DNA of 64,000 nt, taken from Sporomusa acidovorans (lineage in GTDB: Bacteria > Bacillota > Negativicutes > Sporomusales > Sporomusaceae). The DNA is taken from the NCBI RefSeq assembly GCF_900101845.1, contig NZ_FNAM01000004.1, forward strand, positions 62,001 through 126,000. The letters are read 5' to 3'. The notes under the pieces were generated by a model. That model had not been told where the DNA came from. It made no database searches and saw nothing but the letters and a program-made list of their open reading frames with translations. Both the position numbers and the translations under genes were made by a program. This document shows positions 47,522-55,259 of this stretch, one piece after another. The first letter of the stretch is position 1, and the number at the start of each line of letters is the position of its first letter.

Positions 47522-48451
47522 CTATTTAACTCGAATTCCATAAACTGTAACATCCTCTTTGGTCTGTATGTAAAGCTGACTGCCAATCGGTATGTTCGCC
47601 TCTTTACCGTTTACAAACGCGCCGCCAATGATGCCTACAGGTCCCAAAACAATCATACCGGCCACACTGGCTCCGGCTGCTGTGGCCAGAGATTTGGTTT
47701 CCTTTTTCGCCTTGTCGCCAAGCAATGTTTCCACTTTACTGCCGTCCATAGCGGTAACATGATCAAAACTGATTTCCAGTTTCGCATCACGTCCGAAATT
47801 TTTAGCCGCTTCCACCTTGGTGACTTTACCATTGCCCACAGCCCCCTGCGGCAGCAGCAATACACCGTCAATCACTACATCTTCGGCAATGCCTAACGCC
47901 ACCGAATCGCCGACTTTACTGGTTTTGCTGTTAAGTGTAGACAAAGTCTTAATTTTAATTAACGTATCTTTGGGTATTGTCGTGGCAGCTACCTCAAATT
48001 GACCGCCTGTATAGGAAAGTTTAAGCAGCTTGGTAAGACGTGAATCCATGGAGCCGGTCTCTGGGCTGCCATTCATTGTGGTTTCCAGGCTCTCGATCCG
48101 TGCCTTAATCGGGCTGTCGCTGACCCGATGCGTTAAATTCCATTCTACCGCATTCAGTTTGGTACGCATAGAAGGCGACTGGTCGGATGTTTCCAGCACG
48201 TGGCTATACAGTTTGTCTACCCGCGGCAACAGCGCATCCTGGACTTTGGCCCCATAAATATCTTCTTCCACTTTATTGATTCTATCTGCTAAAGCCCCTG
48301 TTTGGGTCGAACCGTAGACTGACCGTTCAATAACAGCCAGCTTGCCAATAACCGTAGGCTGACCGTCCGCTTGCGCGAAAACAGGTACAGCAAGTGCAGA
48401 AATGATAAGCATCAGCGTGGTAATTATCGCTGTAATTTTTTTATTGATCAT
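47522..48451 (-). CDS. Periplasmic repeat protein of unknown function
   Basis: 309-residue secreted protein I cannot name. Seen: signal peptide (ITTLMLIISALAVPVFAQA). Four loose repeats of the form (I/L)E-x3-YG-x6-L-x2-R(I/V)-x2-(L/V)E follow (about residues 38-150: KLAVIERSVYGSTQTGALAD, EEDIYGAKVQDALLPRVDKL, IKARIESLETTMNGSPETGS). Then comes a beta-rich domain (IPKDTLIKIKTLSTLNSKTS, GVLLLPQGAVGNGKVTKVEA) and a glycine-rich hydrophobic stretch before the C-terminus. The beta domain resembles TrbI/VirB10-like bulbs, which is only a hint. It has its own sigma-H-like promoter and terminator and lies between porins and lptD. Confidence 0.78.
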   Translation of the reverse strand: MINKKITAIITTLMLIISALAVPVFAQADGQPTVIGKLAVIERSVYGSTQTGALADRINKVEEDIYGAKVQDALLPRVDKLYSHVLETSDQSPSMRTKLNAVEWNLTHRVSDSPIKARIESLETTMNGSPETGSMDSRLTKLLKLSYTGGQFEVAATTIPKDTLIKIKTLSTLNSKTSKVGDSVALGIAEDVVIDGVLLLPQGAVGNGKVTKVEAAKNFGRDAKLEISFDHVTAMDGSKVETLLGDKAKKETKSLATAAGASVAGMIVLGPVGIIGGAFVNGKEANIPIGSQLYIQTKEDVTVYGIRVK

Positions 48452-48489
48452 GCAGATTGATTCCTCCTTGACGAATTATATAGGGATTA

Positions 48490-48516
48490 ATTCGCCACAA
48501 AAAAGGTATATCCTGC
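48490..48516 (-). promoter_or_regulatory. Sigma-H-like promoter
   Basis: Minus strand: GCAGGA, 17 bases, GAATTA, about 40 bases before the periplasmic repeat protein start at 48451. Exact fit to AGGA-N17-GAAT with the extended GC seen at the porin promoters. Confidence 0.65.
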
Positions 48517-48580
48517 TAGAAAAAATTTTCTGGATAGACATGACATTCCATAGTACATGGAAAATTTCATATTAATAGAC

Positions 48581-48625
48581 AAAACAGGAAAAACCCGCTA
48601 ACAGAGTTAGCAGGTTTCCTGTTTT
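48581..48625 (-). terminator. Rho-independent terminator after the first OmpM gene
   Basis: Long hairpin: minus strand AAAACAGGAAACCTGCTAAC pairs with GTTAGCGGGTTTTTCCTGTT, with T-rich sequence at the 3' side. Confidence 0.85.
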
Positions 48626-48635
48626 GATTGAAAAA

Positions 48636-49907
48636 TTAGAAAGTGTAAACCAGTTCAGCGAACATGTTTTTCTTATCAACATCACCAGTTTTTTCATCAG
48701 TCAAGTCGCTGTATTGAACACGCAGAATACCATTTTTGAACAATGCATATTCAACACCAAAATCTAAACCTTTGACATCGTTCATTTCGGCCATGCCGTT
48801 AACCCAGCTGACGCTATCGGTGAAATCATTCCAGTTGGTCTTATTGGGGTCAAAATTATTCTCAGCTTTTCTGTAGCTAACCCACATACCGTAGGAACCT
48901 TTAGCACTGGTTGCACCTTTATACTTGAGTCTAGCAGCCCAGGCTTTTGCTTTATCACCATCATTATTATTTTTTACATAATCTGCACTATTCTGTGCAT
49001 ATTCACCAGTAACTGCGAAGTTTTTCCAGCCAGTGTAGTTCAAACCAACGGCACTATCTTTATACTTGTTAGAATTATCATCTTTGTCGTCTGCCAGATA
49101 AGAAGCAGTAAGATGGAGGTTTTGGTTCAATTTGAAATCAACATTGCCAATTTTATAATTAGTCGATGATAATTTATAGGCACCAGCAGTCACTCTAACA
49201 TCTTTACCAGCGCTTAACACTAAGCCGTCATTGTTGCCAGAGTTATTAATAATAATTTTTTGTCCGAGAAGAATCGGTTGACGACCAAAGTTATATGTCA
49301 CTCCACCGACTTCACCGGTGATGTAAGCTTGGTCAAGTTTCACGTTATTGTCCGCAGTACCTGTACTGTCCGTTGCACCAGTTTCAGATTCAGCGGCCAA
49401 CCGGCCTTTAAAGGTTACATTTTTGTCAATCGGAGCAGTCATATATAAACGAACACGGGTTTTAGCTACAGATTTGTCAGTGTCGCCAGCTTTGGCAACA
49501 GCATCATCACTATACTCATAACGTTCACGGATTTCACCGGTGAATTTTACTTTGGAAGCATTTTTTTCCAGATTGTCAACACGAACGCCGAGGTTAGTCA
49601 GTTCGGAGCCGAATTCAGCTTTCAAAGCTTCAATTTGTTTTTTGGCTGCAGCATCGGCTTTGTCGCTGTTAGCCATAGCTTTTGCTACAATAGTAGCCAT
49701 TTCGTAACGGGTAAGAGTTCTGTCGCCTTTGTAGGTGCCGTCACCGTAACCGGAGATTACACCAGCTTTAACTAATTGGTTGATGGAGTCATAGGACCAG
49801 TGTTTTGCGGGTACATCGACGAAAGGATTAGCAGGAGCAGCCAGAGCGGTTCCTGCTACGCTCATGGCAAATACTGCTGCCAGAGCCATAGCGGTTTGTT
49901 TTTTCAT
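48636..49907 (-). CDS. OmpM-type SLH porin
   Basis: 423-residue outer-membrane porin anchored to peptidoglycan. Seen: signal peptide (AMALAAVFAMSVAGTALAAP). One SLH domain covers about residues 27-90 (NPFVDVPAKHWSYDSINQLV, GVISGYGDGTYKGDRTLTRY). Then a coiled coil (about 90-120, AKKQIEALKAEFGSELTNLG) and a beta-barrel from about 128 to the end, closing NMFAELVYTF with a terminal Phe. In Negativicutes, OmpM links outer membrane to polyamine-modified peptidoglycan through the SLH domain. It is one of a tandem pair, nearly identical over the first 125 residues. Own promoter, leader and terminator. Confidence 0.93.
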   Translation of the reverse strand: MKKQTAMALAAVFAMSVAGTALAAPANPFVDVPAKHWSYDSINQLVKAGVISGYGDGTYKGDRTLTRYEMATIVAKAMANSDKADAAAKKQIEALKAEFGSELTNLGVRVDNLEKNASKVKFTGEIRERYEYSDDAVAKAGDTDKSVAKTRVRLYMTAPIDKNVTFKGRLAAESETGATDSTGTADNNVKLDQAYITGEVGGVTYNFGRQPILLGQKIIINNSGNNDGLVLSAGKDVRVTAGAYKLSSTNYKIGNVDFKLNQNLHLTASYLADDKDDNSNKYKDSAVGLNYTGWKNFAVTGEYAQNSADYVKNNNDGDKAKAWAARLKYKGATSAKGSYGMWVSYRKAENNFDPNKTNWNDFTDSVSWVNGMAEMNDVKGLDFGVEYALFKNGILRVQYSDLTDEKTGDVDKKNMFAELVYTF

Positions 49908-50015
49908 GTTTTTTCCTCCTTAGAATGTTGGAAATTTATTTTTGAGCTACTAAGGAGAGACTGTTATGAGTGTCCATGTTTCCTCATACTTCTCTCGCTG
50001 TAGTTTACTCATGGG
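49908..50015 (-). promoter_or_regulatory. OmpM mRNA leader with conserved 20-nt element and anti-SD
   Basis: The 20-nt element TGAGGAAACATGGACACTCA lies at 49986-49967, with TGAG/CTCA able to form a stem. Downstream, CUCCUUAG (49957-49950) is complementary to the Shine-Dalgarno region CUAAGGAG (49923-49916), 8 Watson-Crick pairs. GAGAGA (49996-49991) can instead pair with UCUCUC (49960-49955), enclosing the element and competing for part of the anti-SD. The same layout recurs at the next porin. Confidence 0.6.
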
Positions 50016-50021
50016 AAATAT

Positions 50022-50048
50022 ATTCTACATTATGTATCATATTCCTGC
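50022..50048 (-). promoter_or_regulatory. Sigma-H-like promoter of the first OmpM gene
   Basis: Minus strand: GCAGGA, 17 bases, GAATAT, about 115 bases before the start codon. Exact AGGA-N17-GAAT. Confidence 0.68.
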
Positions 50049-50094
50049 TATGGAAAATAATATTTTAGCTTTTTTAAATTTTTTTGTAAAAAAT

Positions 50095-50125
50095 AAAGCC
50101 GCCAACCAAAAGTTAGCGGCTTTAT
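50095..50125 (-). terminator. Rho-independent terminator after the second OmpM gene
   Basis: Minus-strand hairpin AAAGCCGCTAAC / GTTGGCGGCTTT (one G-U pair), then ATTTTTTAC. It lies 14 bases after the stop. Confidence 0.87.
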
Positions 50126-50138
50126 ATAACACTTAGAT

Positions 50139-51470
50139 TTAGAAAGTATAAACTAATTGAGCGAAGAGGCTCTTTTTATCTTTGTTAGTGCCATTGCCAG
50201 TAGTAGCGATTACATCTTTTAGTTCAAGGTCATTGTATTGAATAGTAAGTATCCCGTTACGGAATACGGTATATTCAATACCAAATTCAGGACCTTTGAC
50301 ATTATCTAAAATGCCATAAGAGGTGTCTAATCTTCTACCACAATCAAGAGTGGTAAGTTCGGCAGGATCAAAACCAACTTCAGCGCTTCTATAGCCAGCC
50401 CATACACCAAGAGAGCCTACTTTATCTTTCTGGGCACCGGCATACTTGATTTTTCCCATCCAGGCTTTGGCTTTTTCGCCTTGTAGTGCATCCGAATCAT
50501 TTTGACCGTATTCGCCACTAATTGTGAAATTTTTCAAGCCGGTATAGTTTAAGCCAGCAGATGTGGTTTTGTAGATATTAGACTCTTTATCTGCCAAATA
50601 GGACAAGGACAAATTGAGGTTTTTATTAAGTTTTGCATCGATATTGGCCGCATAGAAATTTTTCTCAACGCTATTTTTCAAATTATTCCAATCAGTTAAA
50701 TCGTCTGGATCAGTTAAGTCAAAGCCCCAATCTTTAGCGGTAGCATATCCAGCCACATCACGTTTAAAAGCACCTACGGTAACTTTAACATCTTTGCCAG
50801 CAGTCAAGAACAAACCGTCATTACTATCTGAAACATCGGCAATCATACCTTGACCCAGCCAAACAGGCTGACGGCCAAAGCTGTATTCAAGTCCGCCTAG
50901 TTTACCAGTGATGTAAGCTTGATCCAGTTTGGATTCAGCACCAGTACCCCATCCACTTTCAGCTTGATAACGACCATGGAAAGTAACATTTGGATCTATA
51001 GGCGCTTCCATGTATAAACGAAGGCGGGTACGTTCGTCAGTATTATCAAAGGTTTGGCCGTCTTTCTTATCTTGCCAATCATACCGTGAACGAACTTCAC
51101 CGGTGAACTTTACTTTGGAGGCATTTTTCTCAAGGTTGTCAACGCGAACGCCGAGATTGTTGAGTTCTGCGCCATATTCGGCTTTCAGAGCTTCAATGTT
51201 TTTTTTCATTTGAGCATCGGCTTTGTCGCTGTTAGCCATTGCTTTTGCTACGATAGTAGCCATTTCATAACGGGTAAGAGTTTTGTCGCCTTTGTAGGTG
51301 CCGTCGCCGTAGCCGGAAATTACACCGGCTTTAACTAATTGGTTAACGGAGTCGTAGGACCAGTGTTTTGCCGGTACATCAACGAACGGATTTGCAGGAG
51401 CAGCCAGAGCGGTTCCTGCTACGCTCATAGCAAATACTGCTGCCAGAGCCATAGCGGTTTGTCTTTTCAT
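50139..51470 (-). CDS. OmpM-type SLH porin, paralog
   Basis: 443-residue paralog of the porin at 48636-49907. Signal peptide, SLH domain (NPFVDVPAKHWSYDSVNQLV; GVISGYGDGTYKGDKTLTRY) and coiled coil (MKKNIEALKAEYGAELNNLG) are almost identical to it. The barrels share strands such as KLDQAYITGKLGGLEYSFGR but differ in loops: this copy has extra sequence around residues 225-250 and 385-410. It ends SLFAQLVYTF. The pattern suggests duplication followed by divergence of surface loops under phage or immune-like selection, with the SLH half kept constant. Confidence 0.93.
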   Translation of the reverse strand: MKRQTAMALAAVFAMSVAGTALAAPANPFVDVPAKHWSYDSVNQLVKAGVISGYGDGTYKGDKTLTRYEMATIVAKAMANSDKADAQMKKNIEALKAEYGAELNNLGVRVDNLEKNASKVKFTGEVRSRYDWQDKKDGQTFDNTDERTRLRLYMEAPIDPNVTFHGRYQAESGWGTGAESKLDQAYITGKLGGLEYSFGRQPVWLGQGMIADVSDSNDGLFLTAGKDVKVTVGAFKRDVAGYATAKDWGFDLTDPDDLTDWNNLKNSVEKNFYAANIDAKLNKNLNLSLSYLADKESNIYKTTSAGLNYTGLKNFTISGEYGQNDSDALQGEKAKAWMGKIKYAGAQKDKVGSLGVWAGYRSAEVGFDPAELTTLDCGRRLDTSYGILDNVKGPEFGIEYTVFRNGILTIQYNDLELKDVIATTGNGTNKDKKSLFAQLVYTF

Positions 51471-51640
51471 TCTTTTGTTTCCCCCTTAGGTTTTGTATTT
51501 TTGAGCCTTTACCTAAGAAGAGACAATCTGAGTGGCCATGTTTCCTCAAATCAATCTTCCCGGGTTTATGCTCTTATCTCAACGCCTGTCTATCCAGGCG
51601 AAAAGACCAAACTATGTTATAGTTGGAACTTTTTACATAA
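51471..51640 (-). promoter_or_regulatory. OmpM-paralog mRNA leader with conserved 20-nt element and anti-SD
   Basis: Element TGAGGAAACATGGCCACTCA at 51548-51529. Anti-SD UCUUCUUAGGU (51521-51511) pairs with the Shine-Dalgarno strand ACCUAAGGGGG (51491-51481): 11 pairs, three of them G-U, around a 19-nt loop. GAAGA (51559-51555) can pair with UCUUC (51521-51517), competing with it. A 6-bp hairpin CGCCTG/CAGGCG (51600-51583) lies near the predicted 5' end. Confidence 0.6.
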
Positions 51641-51646
51641 TAATGT

Positions 51647-51673
51647 ATTCTATGCTGTTATATATATTCCTGC
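51647..51673 (-). promoter_or_regulatory. Sigma-H-like promoter of the second OmpM gene
   Basis: Minus strand: GCAGGA, 17 bases, GAATAC. Exact AGGA-N17-GAAT, about 177 bases before the start codon. Confidence 0.68.
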
Positions 51674-51736
51674 TTGTTTGTTAAGAATTTTTTACAAAAA
51701 AATAACATTTTTTTGCTAAATCTTAACAATACGGCG

Positions 51737-52150
51737 TTAGCGTTTGCCAAAATAACGTTCCGCCAGGATAACTGCCACATAATCATCCACGGGTACCGGC
51801 GGAACCAGCATGGTTGTCGGCAGCAGCCGCTTCCAACCGGCGGGAGGATGTGCTTGCCAATAGCGTTTGCGGGCTTCGTCTGTCGAACGGTATTCCCCCA
51901 CCGGAATAACGGTTAATGCTTTTCCTGCCATTCTGACGCTTTTCAGGGCCTGCTGCGCCGAGCGCGATGTCGTACCATCACCAATCACTACCGTAGTTAG
52001 CATATGCATTTGCGCAAGAAAGGTGACTGTGGCGGTCAGTTTGTTTGTCTCAATGACTGTCTGATAGACAGGACCTTGTTCTCTATGTACCACGGCAAGG
52101 CCGCATTTCTCCCGTCCCGGATCAACGGCAAGAATCTGAAGTTCTTGCAT
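51737..52150 (-). CDS. RNase H-fold protein (RuvC/YqgF-like)
   Basis: 137-residue protein with the first strand and acidic residue of the RuvC/YqgF fold: LQILAVDPGREKCGLAVVHR. A second block, MLTTVVIGDGTTSRSAQQAL, and a late acidic pair, PVPVDDYVAVILAERYFG, complete a possible metal site. It differs clearly from the standard YqgF involved in pre-16S rRNA maturation, so it is probably a separate branch. It lies between porin genes within the outer-membrane cluster, and I see no clear promoter of its own. A nuclease or resolvase activity is possible but not shown. Confidence 0.75.
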   Translation of the reverse strand: MQELQILAVDPGREKCGLAVVHREQGPVYQTVIETNKLTATVTFLAQMHMLTTVVIGDGTTSRSAQQALKSVRMAGKALTVIPVGEYRSTDEARKRYWQAHPPAGWKRLLPTTMLVPPVPVDDYVAVILAERYFGKR

Positions 52151-52308
52151 TTGGCTTCCCCCTTCATACTCTATGTAAGAGAATTTCCTTCTATTCCTTT
52201 TTTATCATGTCTTATCGTTCCAGTCTAACTTATACATTTATGAACAACCTGCTTATATCCTGATTAGCTGCCCTCTATTCTGATACTAGCACAAACAGCC
52301 CCAAAACA

Positions 52309-52338
52309 CAAAACGGACGCCCGAAGGCGTCCGTTGTT
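52309..52338 (-). terminator. Rho-independent terminator after the SLH porin
   Basis: Minus-strand hairpin GGACGCC-TTCG-GGCGTCC with a stable tetraloop, then GTTTTGTGTTTTG. It lies 18 bases after the stop. Confidence 0.88.
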
Positions 52339-52355
52339 GCTGCGGAATGCTTGAT

Positions 52356-53582
52356 TTAGAATTTAACGTTAACAGCAGCGCTGGTGCGAGCAGGAAGCTT
52401 AGCACCGTCTTGGGTTTCGAAATCTTGGTATTTCACAGTAAGAGTAGCATTTTTGTCAAGAGCTTTGTCGAACTGATATTCCATACCTTTGAAGCCGCCG
52501 TTCAGATCAGCAAACTGGGTGTTGGTGCTGGTGAACATTGTGCTGAACGGAGTAACTGCGTTAGCTTCTACATCACGGTAAGTGGCGGAGAGGCCAAGGT
52601 TGTTCAGTTTTACGCCATAAGCTTTGGCAGTTGCGTCGTTCTTGTTGTCGCCGCTGTTTTGGAAGTATTCAGCGTTGGCAGTTACGCCGTTAAAGAGTTT
52701 GAAACCAACGTTAGCGCCGATGAATTCATCTTTGCTGGTGTTGTTTTTCAGGTAATCGGCAGTAACTTGAGCGCCGAGAATGTTGGTGCCGTATTCAGCG
52801 CCATATACTTTGTTCCAGACAGTAGCAGGAGTAGTGGTAAGAGTAGTTACACCGTTAGCATACGGGCTTGCGGAATCATTCACCTTTGCGTTCGAGGAAG
52901 CATTACCGGCAAACAGTTTCAGACCGCCGGCTTTGGTGGCAATACCGTTCATTTGACCGTCCAGCAGGTAGCCGGAGCCAAGTTTAATGTCCTGACGGCC
53001 AATGGTGTTGTTCAGACCAAGGGCGTTGAAGCTGACATTAGCGGTTTCCAGGGAGATACCAGGTCCTTTGTCTTCCGATAATGCACTGCCGCTGGAAAGA
53101 CGGGCATTGAATTTCATATTGTCGTTGATTTTGCCGTCAAAGCTTACGCGAGCGCGGTAATCGGCATAATCCTCGTTGTCTTTGGCGTCGTCAGCCGCGA
53201 AATAACGTACGCGGGCGTCGCCGGAGATCTTAACCATGTTGTCGACTTTTTTGTCAAGAGCGTCTACTTTGATACCCATGCTATTGAGTTCTGCGGCAAA
53301 CTCTTTGGACAGTTTGTCTACCGTTGCCTTTTGGTCACTGTTTAGGTTTTTTTGCATGGCCGTGGCGATAATGGAAGCCATTTCATAACGGGAAACAGTT
53401 TTGTCACCTTTGAAGGTGCCGTCGCCGTAGCCTGTTACCACACCGGCTTGAGCCAGTTTGTTGACAGCGTCATAAGCCCAGTGTTTTGCCGGCACATCGG
53501 TGAATGGATTAGCGAAAGCAGGAACGGCAAATGCTACAGTAAGCGCAGTAGTAACTGCAACTTTAAGAAGTCTCTTGTTCAC
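52356..53582 (-). CDS. SLH-domain outer-membrane porin
   Basis: 408-residue protein related to but distinct from the OmpM pair. Seen: signal peptide (VAVTTALTVAFAVPAFA), SLH domain (NPFTDVPAKHWAYDAVNKLA, GVVTGYGDGTFKGDKTVSRY), a coiled coil (KATVDKLSKEFAAELNSMGI), then a barrel (ISGDARVRYFAADDAKDNED, LNNTIGRQDIKLGSGYLLDG) ending ARTSAAVNVKF with a terminal Phe. Start: GTG 53582 with AAGGGGG 8 nt upstream; an earlier frame would place non-signal sequence before the signal peptide. Probably a structural porin tethering the outer membrane. Confidence 0.92.
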   Translation of the reverse strand: MNKRLLKVAVTTALTVAFAVPAFANPFTDVPAKHWAYDAVNKLAQAGVVTGYGDGTFKGDKTVSRYEMASIIATAMQKNLNSDQKATVDKLSKEFAAELNSMGIKVDALDKKVDNMVKISGDARVRYFAADDAKDNEDYADYRARVSFDGKINDNMKFNARLSSGSALSEDKGPGISLETANVSFNALGLNNTIGRQDIKLGSGYLLDGQMNGIATKAGGLKLFAGNASSNAKVNDSASPYANGVTTLTTTPATVWNKVYGAEYGTNILGAQVTADYLKNNTSKDEFIGANVGFKLFNGVTANAEYFQNSGDNKNDATAKAYGVKLNNLGLSATYRDVEANAVTPFSTMFTSTNTQFADLNGGFKGMEYQFDKALDKNATLTVKYQDFETQDGAKLPARTSAAVNVKF

Positions 53583-53761
53583 GAAAAAATCCCCCTTGAA
53601 TATTATGATTTTAATTTCGCGGGTGTCGCCACCGGCATACCTGAGGTCTACCCGCGTCAGGGGGAATGCTTTGAAGTGAGTATCCACGTTTCCTCAATTG
53701 AGCCTTCCTCTCTGCAGGGCTAACTCGATATGCACCTGCCGCATTTCGCAGGTTTATGTTA
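53583..53761 (-). promoter_or_regulatory. SLH porin mRNA leader with conserved 20-nt element and anti-SD
   Basis: Element TGAGGAAACGTGGATACTCA at 53696-53677, 17 of 20 bases shared with both OmpM leaders. UCCCCCU (53665-53659) is complementary to the Shine-Dalgarno AGGGGGA (53596-53590), 7 pairs. Between them CGCGGGT/ACCCGCG forms a stem (ends at 53656 and 53618). A further hairpin ACCTGC/GCAGGT lies at 53732-53754. Together with 53762-53972 this explains the 390-base gap upstream of the gene. Confidence 0.55.
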
Positions 53762-53767
53762 ACATAA

Positions 53768-53794
53768 TTTCGACACAGTTGTAATGATTCCTGC
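53768..53794 (-). promoter_or_regulatory. Sigma-H-like promoter P2 of the SLH porin
   Basis: Minus strand: GCAGGA, 17 bases, GAAATT. One mismatch to GAAT. Downstream of P1. Confidence 0.5.
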
Positions 53795-53912
53795 TAACTC
53801 AGCAGATGTATTATTTGGTAATTTTCTTGATTTATCAAGGTTTTCCAATAATGGTACAACTGTGCAAGATTAATTATGATGTTAACATAACTAATCTTTT
53901 ACACCGCTATAT

Positions 53913-53939
53913 ATTCGCGTAAAAAAAAGAGAATCCTGC
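53913..53939 (-). promoter_or_regulatory. Sigma-H-like promoter P1 of the SLH porin, inside a terminator
   Basis: Minus strand: GCAGGA, 17 bases, GAATAT. The GCAGGA is the 3' arm of the terminator of the upstream DUF3084 gene, and the T-tract is the spacer. It is about 330 bases before the porin start. Confidence 0.55.
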
Positions 53940-53959
53940 TTACTAAGCAGGATTCTCTC
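53921..53959 (-). terminator. Rho-independent terminator of the LPS biogenesis operon
   Basis: Minus-strand perfect hairpin GAGAATCCTGCTTA / TAAGCAGGATTCTC followed by eight Ts. It lies 14 bases after the DUF3084 stop. Confidence 0.92.
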
Positions 53960-53972
53960 CCGGTATATTCTG

Positions 53973-55244
53973 TTAATTATACAAGTTTCTAACTCTTACT
54001 TCAATTTGCAGCGGCCCGGCGGTAAAGATATCTTTGGCGGCAACAGCCGTAATCTCTACTTTTCCTGACTGGCGCTTGACTTTGTTGACAATATCAAATA
54101 ATTGCACACCGGTCATATGACCGACTGTGCCTTGAAGCGGGTCCGGCAATATCCCTTTATTTACAGAAGCGGTATTAACATTTTGCAAAAAGGCGAGGAC
54201 TGTTTCTTCCGCCGAACTATCGCCGGCTATATCAACAGTTTCGCTGTAAATAGCATCTCCCTGCTGGTAAATAAGATAGTTAGGAAAGAGTTCAATCCGG
54301 CCAATAACCGGTTCACCGTAAACCGTGTTGCTAACAGCGGAAATCCGGACAATCACTTGCTGGTTGTTGTCGGCAATCACTTTGGCTGCCTGGTCAAAAT
54401 CCGAACGGGTAATCCACAATACATCCAGTTTTTTGTCAGACACATTCAGCTTATCAAGAATATACTGATTGGTATTATAGATTACACCGGTTAGTTCTTT
54501 GGCGGTATCGTCCAGTGACTGTCCGCCATGGACAATCGTCGTGGACAGTACTTCACCGGTGCGAAATACAACCGTGCCTTCCCGGACATTTTGCAGACCT
54601 TGTTTCAGATTGGTTGTCAGTTCATTAAGGCGGTCAACATCACTCTGCAATGTATTCTTGGCAGTATTTAATTCGCCAATTTGACTATTCAAACCGGCAA
54701 TTCTGTTATCCAGTTCCATTTTCGTGGCCTGCAGGCTTTTGATATTTTCCTGATAACTCGCTAAATCTCTCTGCGCCAGCGCATAATCCGCCTGCAGTGC
54801 GTTTAAGGCCGCCACCGTACGGTCACGTTCGGCGGTTACTTCCGTAAGCTCGGCTGTAAGCTGGGAGAGTTGTTCGGCTGTTTGTTTTACTTTGGCGCTG
54901 ATGGCGGCATATTCGGCATTTTTGGTATCAAGGGCTGTACGGCTGGCTTCCAGTTCGGCTGTTTTGGAAGCAACTTCTTTGGTTAGGGACAAGAGTTCGG
55001 CTTTGAGTTCTTTCATACCAAACAGAGCGGTACGTACGTCCCTGGACACTGCGGTCATTATGCCGAGGGTAGTGGCGGAAATCAAAATGCCGGTAATAAT
55101 GGTAACAATTATCGAGGTATGTTTAGGCCTGAGCCCAAACATACTGAGTTTTTTCTTGCCTACCTTGGTACCCAGTTTATCGCCGATATAGGCAATAGCT
55201 CCTCCCATAACGGCGAGAGTGGCAATTAGCACCAAACCGTACAT
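53973..55244 (-). CDS. DUF3084 coiled-coil membrane protein
   Basis: 423-residue protein with two N-terminal membrane segments (LVLIATLAVMGGAIAYIGDK; TIITGILISATTLGIMTAVS) separated by a short positively charged loop with GLRPKHTS, the DUF3084 signature. A long coiled coil (about residues 75-215) and a C-terminal soluble domain (DVLWITRSDFDQAAKVIADN; VVEVRISAVSN-like, here VIVRISAVSNTVYGEPVIGR) follow. The function is unknown. The family also occurs in cyanobacteria, another diderm group. As the last gene of the Lpt/Kdo operon it may span the periplasm. Confidence 0.85.
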   Translation of the reverse strand: MYGLVLIATLAVMGGAIAYIGDKLGTKVGKKKLSMFGLRPKHTSIIVTIITGILISATTLGIMTAVSRDVRTALFGMKELKAELLSLTKEVASKTAELEASRTALDTKNAEYAAISAKVKQTAEQLSQLTAELTEVTAERDRTVAALNALQADYALAQRDLASYQENIKSLQATKMELDNRIAGLNSQIGELNTAKNTLQSDVDRLNELTTNLKQGLQNVREGTVVFRTGEVLSTTIVHGGQSLDDTAKELTGVIYNTNQYILDKLNVSDKKLDVLWITRSDFDQAAKVIADNNQQVIVRISAVSNTVYGEPVIGRIELFPNYLIYQQGDAIYSETVDIAGDSSAEETVLAFLQNVNTASVNKGILPDPLQGTVGHMTGVQLFDIVNKVKRQSGKVEITAVAAKDIFTAGPLQIEVRVRNLYN

Positions 55245-55259
55245 GCTGCTCCCCTCCTT

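Noticed and set aside
49967..49986. Known riboswitch classes (c-di-GMP I/II, SAM, preQ1, fluoride, guanidine) for the porin leader element
   Set aside because: None of their core consensus motifs can be found in the three leaders.
52347..53081. A long plus-strand open frame of about 244 codons opposite the SLH porin gene
   Set aside because: It mirrors the codon bias of the porin on the other strand, has no ribosome site or recognisable domain, and the porin is clearly real.
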